Below, piece by piece: positions 9,633 to 19,281 of a stretch of DNA of 64,000 nt. The stretch comes from CAVZZG01 sp963779685 (GTDB lineage: Bacteria > Actinomycetota > Thermoleophilia > Gaiellales > F1-60-MAGs149). The notes under the pieces are model-generated. The model worked only from the letters and a program-made list of their open reading frames with translations, did not search any database and had not been told where the DNA came from. The translations under genes were made by a program, and so were the position numbers. The first letter of the stretch is position 1. Each line of letters starts with the position of its first letter. Location: assembly GCA_963779685.1 (NCBI GenBank), contig CAVZZG010000003.1, forward strand, positions 682,001 to 746,000, given 5' to 3'.

Positions 9633-11462
9633 TCAGCCCGTGCGGCTGGTGTTCTGCTGCTGCAGCAGCGAGTTCGAGAGGCTGGTTCCGGCTGCCTGCA
9701 GTTGGCTGATGGCCGACTCCATGGCGATGAACTGCGCCTGCAGCGAGGCCTGCTTGGCGTCGATGCGGGTGTTCATGCGGTCGATCTGGTCGTTCAGGTC
9801 CTTGATCTTCGCGTCCTCGCCGGCCATCGCCTCGAAGATCGAACCACCGCTCTTGGTGAAGTTGTTGGCGAGGTCGGAGATGCGCTGCGCGAAGCCGTCG
9901 GTCGCGGACGTCCCGCCGTTCTGACCCACGATCGCATGCAGGCCCTCGCGGTCGCTCGAGAACATCTGCATGAACTTCGTCTTGTCGAACGACAGCCGGC
10001 CGTCCAGGGCGTCCTGCGAGGTCTTCGCGTCGCCGGTGGCGCTGCCGCTCGAGATGCCGGCCAGCGCGGCCAGGTTCTTGTCCGGCGCAAGCCCGGCGAC
10101 GGTCTGCTGGAGCGCGCTGCGGAAGGAGTCGATGACGTCCTGCAGGCCCGAGTCGTTGAACAGCAGGCCCGCCTGCTTGTCGGCCAGCGTCGTCGCCTTC
10201 GGCACCTTCTGCTCGCGGACCTTGGCGAGCATGGTGTCGAGCACGTCGTTGTAGGCGGTCACGAAGGCCTGCGCCCGGGTGGCGGCCTCGTCGGGGTCGA
10301 CGTACTTCGGGTCGGTGGTCGCGGTCGCGGCCGTCGTCATGCTCTTCTTCAGCGTCAGGGTCGCGCCCGGGAGCAGCGTCGAGGTCGTGTTGGACTCGCT
10401 GGTCTGGTCGGCACCGTCGACCGTCACGACGGCGCTGGTCGCCGTCACCGTGCGGGCAAGGCCGAGATCGGTCACCGTCGTGCCAGTGCTGGTGACGGTG
10501 ACGCGGCCGTTGGTCGCACCGGTGTCCTTGGACGAGACGCGCAGCTTGCCGTCGACCACGCCGGCGCTGACGTTGCCGTTCGCGTTCACGATCGCCTGGG
10601 CGACGGCCTGCATCGTCCAGCCCGCCTTGACGGCGACGTCGAACGTCAGCGAGCCGGCGGTGATGTGCAACGTGTCGTCGACCTGGACCTTGCCCACGCC
10701 GGATGCGGCCTGAACTGCCGAGGACGTCGCGAAGGTGCCGTCGAAGAGGCTCGCGGCGCCGCCGGTCGAGAGCGCCAGCGCGGTGATCTCCTGATCGGCG
10801 CCCGACGGGCTCTGGATCGACAGCCTGCCGCCGCTTGCGACCGTGATCGTCGACCCGGGCAACTGACCCTGCAGCCATCCCTTGAGGTCGTCGAGCGTCG
10901 AGGTGGCCGTGATCGTGTACGGCGTGGTGCCGGCGATCGCGGCGCCACCCTGGGCTCCCGTCAGCGAGATCGTCTGACCGACGGCGAGGCCGAGGTTGGT
11001 GCCGACAGCCGTCGACAGGTCGGTCAGCTTCGTGGTCGAACCGGCCAGCACGCCGGCACCGCCGTACACCTGACCGAACGAGCGCCGGCCGGCCGACGCC
11101 GCCTGCGTCCACACATCGCCGGTCGCGAGCCGCTTCACCTGCACCTGGTAGCTCGCTGCCGGCGCGTCCGGAGCGACGTCGACGGTGAACGAATCGGCGT
11201 CGCCGCTCGTCCCGTGCGGCCCGCCCAGCCAGAACGCGGGGCTGCGGAGGTCGTCGGCGGCGGTCTGCAGCTTCCCCAGCCGGGTCTTGATGTCGTCCAG
11301 CAGGCTCTTGCGGTAGGTCTCGAGGTCGCGGTTCTGGGTCACCCGCTGCACGGGGATCTTCTCGATCGAGATCAGCTGCGTCACGATCGACTGCCAGTCG
11401 ACCCCGGACGCGAGGCCCGTGAAGTTGATCCCCGAGGTCGAGGTGGACGGCGACGTCGACAC
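9633..11462 (-). CDS. fliD: Flagellar filament cap protein FliD
   Basis: 609 residues. The N-terminus has the FliD signature INFTGLASGVDWQSIVTQL followed by a heptad coiled coil. The C-terminal part (GRLSFDKTKFMQMFSSD and a closing coiled coil of about 90 residues) is the second D0/D1 half. The variable central region is beta-rich. FliD caps the growing filament and promotes flagellin polymerisation. The GTG start overlaps the stop of the FliT-like gene (TAGTG), and this start places the conserved motif at residue 12. It is the last gene of the fliS operon. A second, shorter FliD is encoded at 12279-13551. Confidence 0.93.
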   Translation of the reverse strand: MSTSPSTSTSGINFTGLASGVDWQSIVTQLISIEKIPVQRVTQNRDLETYRKSLLDDIKTRLGKLQTAADDLRSPAFWLGGPHGTSGDADSFTVDVAPDAPAASYQVQVKRLATGDVWTQAASAGRRSFGQVYGGAGVLAGSTTKLTDLSTAVGTNLGLAVGQTISLTGAQGGAAIAGTTPYTITATSTLDDLKGWLQGQLPGSTITVASGGRLSIQSPSGADQEITALALSTGGAASLFDGTFATSSAVQAASGVGKVQVDDTLHITAGSLTFDVAVKAGWTMQAVAQAIVNANGNVSAGVVDGKLRVSSKDTGATNGRVTVTSTGTTVTDLGLARTVTATSAVVTVDGADQTSESNTTSTLLPGATLTLKKSMTTAATATTDPKYVDPDEAATRAQAFVTAYNDVLDTMLAKVREQKVPKATTLADKQAGLLFNDSGLQDVIDSFRSALQQTVAGLAPDKNLAALAGISSGSATGDAKTSQDALDGRLSFDKTKFMQMFSSDREGLHAIVGQNGGTSATDGFAQRISDLANNFTKSGGSIFEAMAGEDAKIKDLNDQIDRMNTRIDAKQASLQAQFIAMESAISQLQAAGTSLSNSLLQQQNTSRTG

Positions 11463-11788
11463 TAGCCCTCCCGCTCCAGCGTGAGCGGCGTCGATTCGGG
11501 GGTGTAGGCGGCGAGGGCGACGCGGCCCGCGCCGATATGGGCGAGCTGCAGGCCGATCTCGTCGCGCGCTTCGCGCGCCGCCTCCTCGTTGCGGCTGGCG
11601 AGGTCGAGGAACCGCCGGACGTGCACCTCGCTGCCCGCTGGAAGCTCGGCGGGAAGCGCGGCCAGCAGGGCCTCGCGCTCCTGGCAGATGTGCACGACGG
11701 TGGCCGCGTCGCCCGTCAGGATCGCCCCGGACTCGGCCTCGGTGAGGTCGACGAGGCGCGCCAGCAGCTCGAGCGCATCGACGGGCAC
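11462..11788 (-). CDS. FliT-like flagellar export chaperone (putative)
   Basis: 108 residues, almost entirely alpha-helical, with no transmembrane segment. It sits between fliS and fliD, overlapping both. The position and size are those of FliT, the chaperone that binds FliD before export, but sequence similarity is too low to be certain by eye. An FlgN-type chaperone is the alternative; a separate FlgN candidate is present near 41.5 kb. Confidence 0.6.
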   Translation of the reverse strand: MPVDALELLARLVDLTEAESGAILTGDAATVVHICQEREALLAALPAELPAGSEVHVRRFLDLASRNEEAAREARDEIGLQLAHIGAGRVALAAYTPESTPLTLEREG

Positions 11789-12159
11789 TAGGCTGCCTTC
11801 TTGGCGGCCTCTGCGAAGGCATCGCGGAGCTCTGCGATGAGGTCCATCGCCCGCCGGATGTTCTCGGCGGACGCCTCCCGCGATGCCTCGAGCAGGTGCC
11901 GGTGGAGGAAGAAGTAGAGCGAGCGCAGATTCTGGGCGATCTCGCCGCCGCGCTCGAGGTCGAGGGTCGCGTTCAGCTCCATGATGATCGCCGTGGCCCG
12001 CGAGATGCTGTCGGTCAGCTGCGGTCGCTGACCCGCGATCGCAGCCGCCTCCGCCCTGCGCAGGAATCGGAGACAGCCGTCGTAGAGCATGACCACGAGC
12101 TGCTCCGGCGGGGCGGTATGGATGGCATTCGACTGGTAAGCCTGGTAGCCGGTAGTCAC
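11788..12159 (-). CDS. fliS: Flagellin export chaperone FliS
   Basis: 123 residues starting GTG with a GGAGG site seven bases upstream. The conserved YQAYQSN N-terminus, the PPEQLVVMLYDG motif and the RSLYFFLHRHLLEAS helix are typical FliS. FliS binds the flagellin C-terminus in the cytoplasm to stop premature polymerisation and deliver it to FlhA. It heads a fliS-fliT-like-fliD operon preceded by a sigma28-like minus-10. Confidence 0.95.
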   Translation of the reverse strand: MTTGYQAYQSNAIHTAPPEQLVVMLYDGCLRFLRRAEAAAIAGQRPQLTDSISRATAIIMELNATLDLERGGEIAQNLRSLYFFLHRHLLEASREASAENIRRAMDLIAELRDAFAEAAKKAA

Positions 12160-12197
12160 GAAGCCTCCGGGGACGACGCTCGGGTACTCACCGGTTG

Positions 12198-12224
12198 TTA
12201 TCGGCGTCCGAGGGGTGCGAGTGA
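12198..12224 (-). promoter_or_regulatory. Sigma28/WhiG-type promoter upstream of fliS
   Basis: On the minus strand there is an exact GCCGATAA minus-10 (12198-12205) with TCAC 15 bases upstream (12221-12224). The spacing matches the flgF and rfbH-like promoters found elsewhere in the window. It would give a leader of about 30 nt ahead of the GTG of fliS. Confidence 0.6.
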
Positions 12225-12278
12225 AGCACCGATTTCCCTGCTTCGAGTGGTACTGATCTTATCGGAAACCACTATTCA

Positions 12279-13551
12279 CTACGCGAACGTGCTCGGGAAC
12301 TGGGCCTGCAGGCTCTTCAGCTGCGCGAGCGACTGCTCCATCGCCGTGAACTGCGCCCGCAGCCGGCGTTCCCGGTCGTCCAGGCGGACGGTCATCTGGT
12401 CGAGCGAGGCGTGGTACTCGGCGATCCGGGCGTTCTCCGCGCCCGTGCGCCCCTGCAACGCCCCGCCGGCCGAGGCGATGACTCCGTCCAGGCGGGTCGC
12501 GAGGCCGTCCACCAGCGTCGCCACCGCACCGGGGTCACGCCCGAGCGCCGTCCGCAGCTGCGCCTCGTCGAGCACGAGCTTGCCCGACAGCGAGCCGGCC
12601 GCGATGCTGCCGGTGGACGCGCCCGTCGACAGTCCGATCGCGGCCGCCTGGCGCAGCGCGGCGCCCGCGACGGGGTCCTGGGTGGCGCGCTGGAGCTGGT
12701 CGCGGATGCCATACAGGAGCGAGTCGGACGAGGATGCGACGCCGTCGAGCACCGCGTTGTAGGCCGATACGAGTCCCTGCAGCTGGCCGACGATCGCATC
12801 CGGGTTGCGGCCCGCCGGGTCGGTCGCGACCGCGACCGGCGCTCCCGTCGCCGCCTGCAGCGTCATGGTGGCGCCCACCAGCACGTCCGAGACCGTGTTC
12901 GCCGCCCGCACGTAGGCGGTGCCGTCGACGGTGAAGTGGGCGTCACGCCCGGCCAGCGTGCTCGGTGAAGGCCAGGTCCGCTGCCAGGCTGCCGTCACTC
13001 GAGACCGCGATCGCCGCTGCGGCGCCGGTCGTCGTCGAGGTCAGCCGGAGCTTGCCACCGACGACGCTGGCGGCCACACCACCGCCGGTCGCGTTGACGC
13101 GCGACGCGATCGTCTCGATGGAATCGCCGGCACCGACCGCGACATCCACCGCGCTCCCGCCTCCGGTGAGGTGGAGCACGTCGGCCGCGCCGGCCGCCGC
13201 AAGGCTCGAGCCCTGGGTCACGACGTCGGCCCGAGCCAGCTGTTCGACCGTGACGGAGTAGCTCGTCTGCACGGCGTCCGCCGTCGCCGTCACGGCGACG
13301 CGCGCCGGGTCGGACGACGTGGCCGACGGGGCGGCGGCGAAGGCACCGGGGCCGCGGAGGCCCTGCTCGGCGGCCCGCAGCGCGTTCAGCGACGCCTGGA
13401 TCCCGGCGAGCGCCGTGATCCGCGCGCCGGCGGCATCGATGCTCCCCTGGAGGGCCACCGACGGCCGGCGTTCGATCGTCATCAACTGGTCGACGATCGC
13501 GCCGGAGTCGACCCCGGACGCGAGGCCCGTGAACGTGATCGGTCTCGACAC
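12279..13551 (-). CDS. Second, shorter FliD-like cap protein (one frameshift)
   Basis: Corrected length is about 423 residues. The N-terminus repeats the FliD signature (ITFTGLASGVDSGAIVDQL), and the C-terminus has the closing coiled coil that ends at STFA. The frame breaks at 12948-12950 (plus-strand CCC); removing one base joins FTEHAGR to DAHFTVDGTAYV. It lacks much of the variable middle region of the 609-residue FliD. It may be an alternative cap subunit, a junction-like protein, or an evolutionary remnant. It lies 3 bases after flaG and upstream of the fliS promoter. Confidence 0.8.
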
Positions 13552-13554
13552 GCG

Positions 13555-13863
13555 TCAGGCTCGCCTGTCGACGTTCCGCTGCCAGATCGCGCGAAGCTCG
13601 GCCAGCTGGTGCATCACCTTGGTGGCGGGCACGGTCTTGACGAACTCGCCGGTCGAACCGTCGAAGAAGCTCGCGACCCAGACGTTGGCGACCGGGTCGA
13701 GCCCGTACCGGACCTCCACGCCGCCCGGCGTCGCGTCGGCGACGTCGACCGCGAACGAGGGATCGGACGCCGACCCGGTCTTGTTCAGGGCAGGCGCCGC
13801 CCGCTCCACGGGTGGAAGGCGGTCGTAGAGCTCTGGATTGTCTGGAATTGGCTTTGTTTGCAC
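13555..13863 (-). CDS. FlaG-like flagellar protein
   Basis: 102 residues from GTG with AAGGAGG upstream. The C-terminal half (FAVDVADATPGGVEVRY..VASFFDGSTGEFVKTVPATKVMHQL) follows the FlaG pattern of a beta-hairpin ending in a turn before a helix. FlaG is associated with filament length control and usually precedes fliD, as here. The N-terminal 30 residues are disordered. Confidence 0.7.
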   Translation of the reverse strand: MQTKPIPDNPELYDRLPPVERAAPALNKTGSASDPSFAVDVADATPGGVEVRYGLDPVANVWVASFFDGSTGEFVKTVPATKVMHQLAELRAIWQRNVDRRA

Positions 13864-14003
13864 CGCGGCCTCCTTGGCGGTACGACCAACTCCCCCGACC
13901 TCATGTCAGGGTACAGCTATGACCAGAGCATAGACAATGAAATGCAAGTCGGGGAGAAGTTCCCCCGCCTGGGGCACCGCGGCCGCCGGGGCGCTGTCAG
14001 CTC
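13864..14003 (-). promoter_or_regulatory. Intergenic region before the flaG operon with a possible sigma-A promoter
   Basis: This AT-richer 140-bp gap separates the glycosyltransferase operon from flaG. On the minus strand TTGTCT and TACCCT are 18 bases apart, a plausible vegetative promoter. A short 5-bp hairpin (13951-13965) could be a weak terminator for the upstream operon. No sigma28-type motif was found here. Confidence 0.35.
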
Positions 14004-16518
14004 TCAGGCAGCGAGCCGCATGCGGACGCTGGTGAGCAGCGTGCGGACGCTGATCTGGCTGGGGTCGAGGTCGAGCGCGGCCTCGAGCACCGGCAGCGCG
14101 TCCTCGAACATGCCCTCGGCGACCGCCGCCTTGCCGAGCGCGGCGAGCGCGCGTGGCTCCGGCCCGCCGATCTCGATCGCGCGCATCGCCCAGTCTCCCG
14201 ACAGACGCCAGAAGCCGCGCGCCGCGAACAGCTCCGACAGCGAGAGCGCCGCCATGCCGGGGGTCGCCGATCGCCTGCTCGGCCACCGGGACGAGGCGTT
14301 CGAACAGCTCGAACTCCTCGAGCCGCGCGAGCGCGTCGAGCATCTGCACCGCGTACGGCGCCGCGGACTGATCGAGACGCCCCGGCGCCACATCGGCGGC
14401 GAGACCCGCGAAGACCTCCAGGAAGCGACGCTCGTCGGCATCGCCGCCGTGCCCGAACCGCTCGACGGCGGCCGTCGCGGCGGCGGCGTCGCCCGCAGCC
14501 ACGCCGGCCAGCACCCGGCAGCGTTCCAGGGCGATGGCTGCGGCCGTCGCTTCCGGCAGGTCGCCGACCTCCACGAGCAGGTCGTCGTAGCGGTGCTGCG
14601 TCAGCAGCGTCTCGGCGAGCCCGACCGTCGCGGCCGCATTGCCCGGCGCGCGCTCGAGTGCCCGTCGGAACAGCCGCTCCGCCTCGTCGGCGTGGCCGCG
14701 CTCGTAGAACGCCGTGCCGAGGAAGAGCCACCAGGTGGCCTGATCGTTGTGCGCCGACTCGAGCCGCTCCAGCACCGCGGCCGGATCGGCCTCGGGTTCG
14801 GCCAGGAGCGTGTCGGCCAGCTCGAGACCGGCCGGCAGGTAGGCCGGGTACTCGCGCAGCGAGCGCTCGAGATACGCGACGGCAGCGGCGCGATCGCCGA
14901 CGTCGGCGGCCACCGAGGCCAGCGCGGCCAGCGCCAGGAACGATCCACGACCGACCATGCCGGCGAACCGGGCCGGCGCGTCGCCCATCTCGAGGCACCG
15001 GTTGAAGATGACGCGCGCGCCCTCCAGGTCGCCCCGCTCCCGGGCGCAGAGGCCGCGCTCGAAGACGAGGTCGGTGAAGGTCGGGTAGACGCGCAGCATC
15101 TCCTCGGCCAGGGCGTCCGCGCCGTCGATGTCGCCCGCCCGGCGGCGGACGCCGATCAGGCGCGTGACGAGCAGCGATGCGTAGGCGATCTCCTGCCAGC
15201 CGGGCTCCTGGCGGATCAGGCGCAGGGACTCCTCGAGGTGCTCGGCAGCGCGGGGCGTATCGCCGATGGAGGCGTACTCCGTGCCGAGGTTGAAGTGCGT
15301 GAAGGCCGAGTTGGGGGTGCGCTTCAGCTCCGTGAGCAGCAACTCGAGGTTGCGCTCGTGCTTGTTCTTCTGCTCGATGCGCGACTTGAGGTAGCCGTAG
15401 TGGCGGATGCGGAGGTTCGAGATCGCGAACCGCTCGGGCAGGTCGATCGGCATCGCGATCCGGATCTGCTCGTGGATCGCGCCGGAGAACCGGTACGGCG
15501 GCCGGTGCCGCCAGAGTCGCAGCGCGAGGTGGTTCGCGGCCATCCCGACCTCGTCCTGGCCGGTGAAGTTGGTCTCGACCAGCCAGTGCGCCTCGCGGTA
15601 GGGCTGGGCGGCCAGCGCCCGCAGCCGGAGCGCGTCGCCCTCCTCGAGCCGCTCGTCGGCGTCGAGCCAGAGGACGTGGGTGCCGGTGGCGGCGTCGATG
15701 CCGATGTTGCGGGCATCGGAGAAGGAGCCGTTCCATGCGAAGTGCAGCACGGTTGCACCGAACGACTCGGCGATCTCGACCGTGCCGTCGGTGGATCCCG
15801 TGTCGACGATGATCATCTCGTCGACGCCGTCACGGCACGATTCCAGGCACTCGCCCAGCATCTCCTCCTCGTCGCGGACGATCATGCAGAGGGAGATGCG
15901 GACGTCACCGAGGCGGTCGCGCTCGGCACGGGCCGGCAGCGCCTTGAGGAACGTCCGGAAGCCGTTCACGGCCAGTCGCTCGCGCGGGGTCAGCGCCGAC
16001 TTGACGGGCCGCTTGACCCTGGCGCGGGCCGCTGCGAGGGAGCCCGCGAGGTTCTCGAGCCCGGCGTCCAGGCGCTCGGCCGCCTGCAGCACTCGCACGG
16101 CCAGGGCCGGCTCGTTCAGCCCGTAGACGGCGACGCCGAGATAGTTGAGGAGCACGGGCTCCGCCGGGCGGCGGTCGAGCCACGGCCGCACCAGCTCCAC
16201 CATCGCGATCCCGCGCGGCACCCAGCGCTCGGCGCCGGCCGGCCCGATCTGATCGATCAGCCCCTCGCACAGGACCTTCAGGACACGGTAGCCCGCGGTC
16301 GCGTCCTCCCAGCCTCCCAGCGCGGCCCCGATGCGGGCTGCCCGCGCCGGATCCTCCGTAAGCGCCAGCTCGTAGAGCTTCGGCGCCTCGTCGGCGAACC
16401 GGTGGCCGTCGGGCTTCGCCAACGCCGCCAGGGCGTCGTCGTGCCGGCCGGCGTACCAGAGGCGCAGCGGATTGGCGAGCCGTTCGTCGTCGGTCGCGCG
16501 GACGATCTTCAGGGCCAT
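14004..16518 (-). CDS. GT2 glycosyltransferase with N- and C-terminal TPR-like repeats (one frameshift)
   Basis: Corrected length is about 837 residues. About 200 N-terminal helical residues precede a family-2 glycosyltransferase domain (SLCMIVRDEEEMLGECLES, IIVDTGSTDGT, and the metal-binding LWLDADERL). About 400 residues of TPR-like helical pairs follow. The frame breaks at 14259-14263 (GGGGG on the plus strand); removing one base recovers the last 85 residues ending MRLAA. TPR-GT2 proteins are frequent in flagellin or surface glycosylation loci, where the repeats may bind the acceptor. It is the last gene of the glycosylation operon and sits directly upstream of flaG/fliD/fliS. Confidence 0.85.
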
Positions 16519-16521
16519 GTC

Positions 16522-19281
16522 CTACCCAATTTCGGCGGGTATGCGTACTTGCTTGAGGTGAGATAGATCCGCGGCCGTCGCAGCGACGACCTCGCGGGCC
16601 AGCCGGAGGTGTCCGGCGCAGGCATCGTGGAGCGGGGCGAAGGCGTCCACGGCGGCGTGGATCCGGCGCAGGTCGTCGCCCTGGACGGCGTGTTCGAGGA
16701 TCGACAGGTCGGCGAGGCCGGCCAGATCGACGCCGGCACGATCGGCGGCCGCGACGACGTGGGCCTCCCACAGCTCGGGCCCCCCGTCGATGGTCGGATC
16801 GGCGAGCAGGTACAGGCACGCGTCGTCGCCGGGCGCGAACGCCGCCCCCCAGGCGACGAGCAACTCGGCCAGACGGTCGGCGCCACGCCACGCCGGCGCG
16901 GCGAGGAGGCTGAGCGCACGTGCCTCGGGCAGCTGGAACGGGGCCGGCGGTGCGGTCGCGCTGCGCGGCCGGCGCTGCGCCAGCAGGCGGATGCGCTCGT
17001 CGTAGGCGGCCGCGACGCCGTCCCAGGAGTACGCCTCGGCCGCGCGCCGGCCGGCGAGGCCGCGCGTCCGGCGGCCGTCGGCGTCGTCGGCGGCAGCCCG
17101 CAGCAGCGCCGTCAGCGCGGCCAGGTCGGGTTCCAGCATCGAGGGCGTGTCGAGCGTGTCCCACGGGAACCGCGTCATCGGTCGGCGCACGGCCGGGATC
17201 CGCCAGCAGGCGTCGTCGGGCACGAACTCGTCGGTCGGACCCCCGGCGGTCACGATCACCGGCCGGCCGCACGCCATCGCCTCGAGCACCGGCATCGCGA
17301 AGCCCTCGCCGCGGTAGGGGTGCACCAGCACGTCGCAGGCGCGATAGAGGCCGGCGATCTCGTCGTCGTCGAGGTCGCGATCGACGTACACGACCCGGCC
17401 GGACGCCTGCAGGGTGCGAATCCGGTCGCCGAGGTTGATGCCCTTGTAGAAGCTCGCACCGCCGATGTCCTTCACCACCAGGGTGACGCCGGGGTCGTCG
17501 GCGAACGCCTCAATAAAGGCCTCCAGCAACAGGTCGACGCCCTTGCGGTAGATCGTGCCGCCGACGAACAGCAGCCGCAGCCGGGCTTCGGGCAGGTCGA
17601 GCGCCGGCCCGTCCGGGGAGAACCGCTCGAGATCGACGCCGTTTCGCACCACGTGCACCCGGTCGCCCGCGACGCCGGCGTCGCGGTACATGCGCGCGAC
17701 GTACTCCGACGGCACCCACACCTCGTCGACGACGTCCAGCAGCGGCTGGCGCCAGTCACGCGGCAGCGAGCCGAACTCCCAGGGCTGGATCAGCGCGAGG
17801 CGCCCGATGCCCCTGCTGGCGAAGTCCGGCGGCCAGGCGTGGCGCACCTCGACGTCGGCGGGACGGGGCAGCGGCGCGTCGCCGGTGGCGCCGTCGAGCG
17901 CGTTGCGCTCGACCACGAGACCGTCGCCGAGTCGCGCGGTCACCTCGCGGTTGATGGTCGCGAGGCTCGACACGGCGTGCTGGTCGCCCGTCCAGCGCAC
18001 GGCTACCGGCAGCTCCCGCGCCTCCTCCACGGGCAGTTCGCCCGTGCGGTACAGGCCCTCGAGCTCGTCGACGTAGCGGTCGAACGTCTTCGGCGGACGG
18101 ATGCCCGCCTGCAGGCGCTCGAGCAGGCCGTCTTCCAGCGCCACGCGCCGGAGGGCCGCGACCAGCGCGTCCCCCGAGCGACCGTCGACGACCAGCCCGT
18201 CCACCCCGTCCGTGACACCCTCCACCAGCCCGCCCATCCGCGAGACGATCACGGGGACGCCGGCGGCCAGGCACTCGAGCACCGTGAGACCCGCGGTCTC
18301 CCAGACCAGGGACGGCACGACGGCCACGTCGATGCCGGCCAGGATCGCCGGCAGCTGCTCGGCGGTGTACGCGCCGTGCACGCTGATCAGCCCACGGGCG
18401 TCATCGCGGGTCAGGCGGGCGGCGTTCTCGCGGTCGGGGATCTCGCCGTGCACCTCCAGCCTGATCGGTGCGTCGGCGACGCGCACGGCCTGGGCCACCA
18501 GGTGGGCGCCCTTGTGCGCGGCCAGCGAGCCGATGAAGCCGACGGCGAGGCCGTCGCCGACCCGGCCGGGCGCGCGGTGCGCGCCGACCGCGGCGTGAAG
18601 GTCGGCGGCCGCCGGCGCGGCCAGCCGCTGCACGTGCAGCATCGCGGGATCGAAGCCGGCGCCGGCGAGCACGGTGCGCACCGTCTCGGAGACCGGCAGG
18701 ATCGCCTCGACGCGCGCGGCGATCCGCTCGCGCATCTCCTCCTGACGGCGCACGTACCCGTCGCCATCGCGCGAGTGCACGCAGGTCGCGCACGCGCGAC
18801 CGCCGTCCGAGCCGCCCTCGCACAGTGCACCGCCGTCCTGCACGAAGTGGTTGCGCGCGCAGGCGAGCCAGAAGTTGTGCGGCGTGAAGTACGACCGGAT
18901 GCCGCGGCAGGCGGCCTCGTCCACCAGCGACAGACCGAGGTTGTGGAGGTTGTGGTAGTGGACGACGTCGGGCCGGCGATCGTCGAGCAGCCGCCCGAAT
19001 GCGCGGGCGATCGGCGGATCGTCCAGCTCGCGCCCCGGATGGCCGAAGTCGAGCAGGGCGTGGGGACGGTTGAAGACGCCGACCAGGTGGACGTCGCCGT
19101 CCTGCCACTCGCGCACCGTGTAGGCGGGCGCGCCCGCCACGGCGCCGACGCCCGCGTGGAACACCGTCACCTCCCAGCCGCGCGCCGCCAGCGCCCTGGC
19201 GGCCATGCGCGGGATCAGCGTGCCGCCGCCGGGATCGTCGTACCCGAACGACGTCATCACGATGCGGCCCGGGGCGGTCAC
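16522..19281 (-). CDS. Tandem GT4-type glycosyltransferase with C-terminal extension
   Basis: 919 residues. Two GT-B domains are joined head to tail. The first has a GT4 donor site near VPSLVWETAGLTVLECLAAGVP (about 330-350), the second near VLVHPYRGEGFAMPVLEAMACG (about 640-660). About 170 residues of helical, Rossmann-like extension follow. A CxxC-type cysteine cluster (CEGGSDGGRACATCVHS) interrupts the first domain. Two sequential sugar additions by one polypeptide are likely. GTG 19281 overlaps the previous stop; the ATG at 19257 is an alternative start. Confidence 0.85.
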   Translation of the reverse strand: MTAPGRIVMTSFGYDDPGGGTLIPRMAARALAARGWEVTVFHAGVGAVAGAPAYTVREWQDGDVHLVGVFNRPHALLDFGHPGRELDDPPIARAFGRLLDDRRPDVVHYHNLHNLGLSLVDEAACRGIRSYFTPHNFWLACARNHFVQDGGALCEGGSDGGRACATCVHSRDGDGYVRRQEEMRERIAARVEAILPVSETVRTVLAGAGFDPAMLHVQRLAAPAAADLHAAVGAHRAPGRVGDGLAVGFIGSLAAHKGAHLVAQAVRVADAPIRLEVHGEIPDRENAARLTRDDARGLISVHGAYTAEQLPAILAGIDVAVVPSLVWETAGLTVLECLAAGVPVIVSRMGGLVEGVTDGVDGLVVDGRSGDALVAALRRVALEDGLLERLQAGIRPPKTFDRYVDELEGLYRTGELPVEEARELPVAVRWTGDQHAVSSLATINREVTARLGDGLVVERNALDGATGDAPLPRPADVEVRHAWPPDFASRGIGRLALIQPWEFGSLPRDWRQPLLDVVDEVWVPSEYVARMYRDAGVAGDRVHVVRNGVDLERFSPDGPALDLPEARLRLLFVGGTIYRKGVDLLLEAFIEAFADDPGVTLVVKDIGGASFYKGINLGDRIRTLQASGRVVYVDRDLDDDEIAGLYRACDVLVHPYRGEGFAMPVLEAMACGRPVIVTAGGPTDEFVPDDACWRIPAVRRPMTRFPWDTLDTPSMLEPDLAALTALLRAAADDADGRRTRGLAGRRAAEAYSWDGVAAAYDERIRLLAQRRPRSATAPPAPFQLPEARALSLLAAPAWRGADRLAELLVAWGAAFAPGDDACLYLLADPTIDGGPELWEAHVVAAADRAGVDLAGLADLSILEHAVQGDDLRRIHAAVDAFAPLHDACAGHLRLAREVVAATAADLSHLKQVRIPAEIG

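Noticed and set aside
12259..12266. TTATCGGA (minus-strand TCCGATAA) just after fliD2 as a second sigma28 site
   Set aside because: No TAAA- or TCAA-like element at the right distance.
12919..16566. Plus-strand open frame of more than 1200 codons opposite fliD2 and the TPR glycosyltransferase
   Set aside because: Composition is typical of a GC-rich antisense shadow, and the opposite strand has clear protein families.
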